A stretch of DNA of 64,000 nt from NCBI RefSeq assembly GCF_000007345.1, contig NC_003552.1, forward strand, positions 496,001 to 560,000, written 5' to 3'. This document shows, piece by piece, positions 62,741 to 64,000 of the stretch. Position 1 is the stretch's first letter. Each line of letters starts with the position of its first letter. A program made the position numbers and the translations under genes. The notes below the pieces were generated by a model. The model worked only from the letters and a program-made list of their open reading frames with translations. It searched no databases and was not told where the DNA came from. This DNA is from Methanosarcina acetivorans C2A. GTDB taxonomy: Archaea; Halobacteriota; Methanosarcinia; Methanosarcinales; Methanosarcinaceae.

Positions 62741-63155
62741 AAGCTGTAAAATGAAGAAAATTCAGGACAGAGTAATAATCTGATCCTGTAATAAACTTCA
62801 TTGACGCGTAAGCTGTAAAATGGAGCAAATTCAAGACGGCTTGAAAACCGATCTCGAAACCTACTTCATTGACGCATAAGCTATAAAATGAGGTAAATTC
62901 AGGACAGGCTGAAAGCAGGCTAAAAGCTGATTCCGTAATAAACTTCATTGACGCGTAGCTATAAGGTGGAGCAAATTCAGGACGGCTTGAAAACCGATCC
63001 CGTAATATACTTCATTTATGGCGTAAACTGCGAGATGAAGCAAATTCAGGACAGACTGAAAGCTGATCCCGTAATATACTTCATTGACGCGTAAGCTTAA
63101 AATGAAGCAAATTCAGGACAGAGTTCTGATCCTGCAATAAATTTCATTGTTGCAG
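62741..63155 (+). repeat. Tandem array of six structured 60-79-bp units, candidate ncRNA
   Basis: Units start at 62741, 62810, 62878, 62957, 63025 and 63093; lengths are 69, 68, 79, 68, 68 and about 63 bp. Each has a left arm (AATGAAG or a variant), ATTC, an inner arm (GGACAG, GGACGG or AGACGG), a loop of 4-19 nt, the complementary arm (CTGATCC, CCGATCC or CCGATCT with a conserved bulged A) and a right arm (CTTCATT). The linker is close to GACGCGTAAGCT. Changes in the arms are compensatory or turn A-U into G-U only when the plus strand is RNA. No protein frame explains it. Confidence 0.75.
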
Positions 63156-63647
63156 ACCAAACCTTGTGGACCTTTTATTCACTCTTTTAATCAACGCTAA
63201 AGTATACAGATATCTTTTTCTCGTCTTTTACTGCTTCTCTTATCTTTTCGTTCCGGGATATTTTCCTCAATACCCAGAATTTAATCGACTTTCCAGCTCG
63301 TCTACTCTGCTTTATTGTTCAGTCCCAACGTGACTGTGCACAAAATCACTTATTTTTTTTATAATAGCTTTCACCTGAGACAATCCAGCTGGCAGTGTCG
63401 TGAATTTGCTGTAAATCTTGAATCAAGTTTTTGTATACAATTGGAAATGTTGATCTTCTGATATGGAATTTATGACTCAATCAATTTTTGAAATTACAAT
63501 TTTTATCGGTACACTGCCGGTACTGCAGAGTTTGTGATTGAAAAGTTAAAACTGAATAAGTTGATATCGGGAGTTCGAATATGTCTCAAGCTTATCAAGG
63601 TCTGTGTTTCCATCCCTCCCCGACTCAGATGGATGAGCCCATATCTA
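63156..63647. other. AT-rich spacer
   Basis: No gene. T-rich runs (CCTTTTATTCACTCTTTT, 63171-63188) follow the hairpin array and could end its transcript. Nothing else is recognised. Confidence 0.5.
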
Positions 63648-64000
63648 TTATTCGGCTGTGTACCCTCCATCTATGCAATGAACACTGCCCGTTATGAATG
63701 CAGCTCTCTCACTAAGTAAATAGGCGACCAAGTCAGCTACTTCTTCTCTTGTAGCAAGACGTTTCATGGGGTGTGCAGCTGCCATGTAATCCATAGCTTC
63801 CTTTCCAGAATCTATGATTCTGGGAGTTGCAACATAACCCGGGGCAACTGCACATACTCGAATATTGGATTCTGCTAATTCCAAAGCTGCTGAACGGGTT
63901 AACCCGATTACGCCATGTTTTGCTGTTGTATAAGCTGCCATGCCAGCCAAGCCGACAAGTCCATTGGCAGATGACATGTTCACAATAGCGCCAGAGCCAT
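63648..64000 (-). CDS. SDR-family oxidoreductase, cut by the window edge
   Basis: The last 117 residues of a short-chain dehydrogenase; the 5' part with the cofactor loop lies beyond the window. Visible are the beta strand and catalytic Ser (GSGAIVNMSSANGLVG), the catalytic Tyr and Lys in YTTAKHG, the PG motif in VAPGYVATP and the end IDGGYTAE. The N-terminal boundary given is only the edge. It is related to the SDR at 128 but not a copy. Substrate unknown. Confidence 0.9.
   Translation of the reverse strand, partial: GSGAIVNMSSANGLVGLAGMAAYTTAKHGVIGLTRSAALELAESNIRVCAVAPGYVATPRIIDSGKEAMDYMAAAHPMKRLATREEVADLVAYLLSERAAFITGSVHCIDGGYTAE

Noticed and set aside
62739-62948. Small minus-strand protein with internal repeats
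   Set aside because: It is a translation of the tandem array; unit lengths are not multiples of three overall, so no repeat protein is maintained.
62741-63155. CRISPR array
   Set aside because: The repeats are whole 60-79-bp units without unique spacers, and no cas genes are near.

Overview
The window reads as a stretch of chromosome from a methylotrophic methanogenic archaeon of the genus Methanosarcina. The diagnostic genes are a methanol:corrinoid methyltransferase pair (mtaC-mtaB, 38844-41016) diverging from two Msr-type regulators, 2-amino-3,7-dideoxy-hept-6-ulosonate synthase, a family-6 hypoxanthine-DNA glycosylase, iron-sulfur flavoproteins, PGF/PEF-type C-terminal sorting tails, archaeal TATA boxes and very long AT-rich intergenic regions rich in decayed mobile DNA. 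No rRNA, tRNA or CRISPR array was found.

Layout. 1-12.3 kb is an accessory redox island: an SDR, a Mn-cupin, a Zn alcohol dehydrogenase, an iron-sulfur flavoprotein, an alpha/beta hydrolase, a broken flavoprotein, a DUF2202 lipoprotein and two near-duplicate ferredoxin-type aldo/keto reductases. Four promoters here carry the same dyad operator (TGAC-N6-GTCA) 29-31 bp after the TATA box, which points to one repressor controlling a redox or detoxification regulon; no repressor gene is visible in the window. 12.3-25 kb is housekeeping: larB-larC, asd, a ferredoxin, a CobW-type GTPase between two paralogous winged-helix proteins, a radical SAM enzyme, an IS5-type element, the archaeal aromatic-pathway aldolase and a dUTPase-like enzyme. 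Asd makes the aspartate semialdehyde that the aldolase consumes. 25-38.8 kb holds surface proteins, two more iron-sulfur flavoproteins, a MacB-like permease without an ATPase, msrB, a HAD phosphatase, two tandem glycosyltransferases and a PHP protein. 38.8-43.8 kb is the methanol module. 43.9-51.3 kb has two SWIM zinc-finger paralogues around a DNA glycosylase and a ferredoxin, then a FAD/Rieske oxidoreductase beside its own internally deleted copy. 51.6-64 kb is decaying: a frameshifted polynucleotide kinase/phosphatase-like gene, an IS1182 element that split a membrane-protein gene at codon 3, an hsdR tail, a MITE, a PRC-barrel gene and a truncated SDR at the right edge.

The most unusual item is a six-unit tandem array (62741-63155). 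Each 60-79 bp unit can fold into the same hairpin. Base changes between units are compensatory or turn pairs into G.U only if the plus strand is the RNA, and a TATA box sits about 25 bp before the first unit. I read it as a candidate undescribed structured RNA. Other items worth attention are the four-promoter regulon, a MITE family, probable ATT start codons, helically phased A-tracts and a pentanucleotide repeat next to a ribosome binding site.
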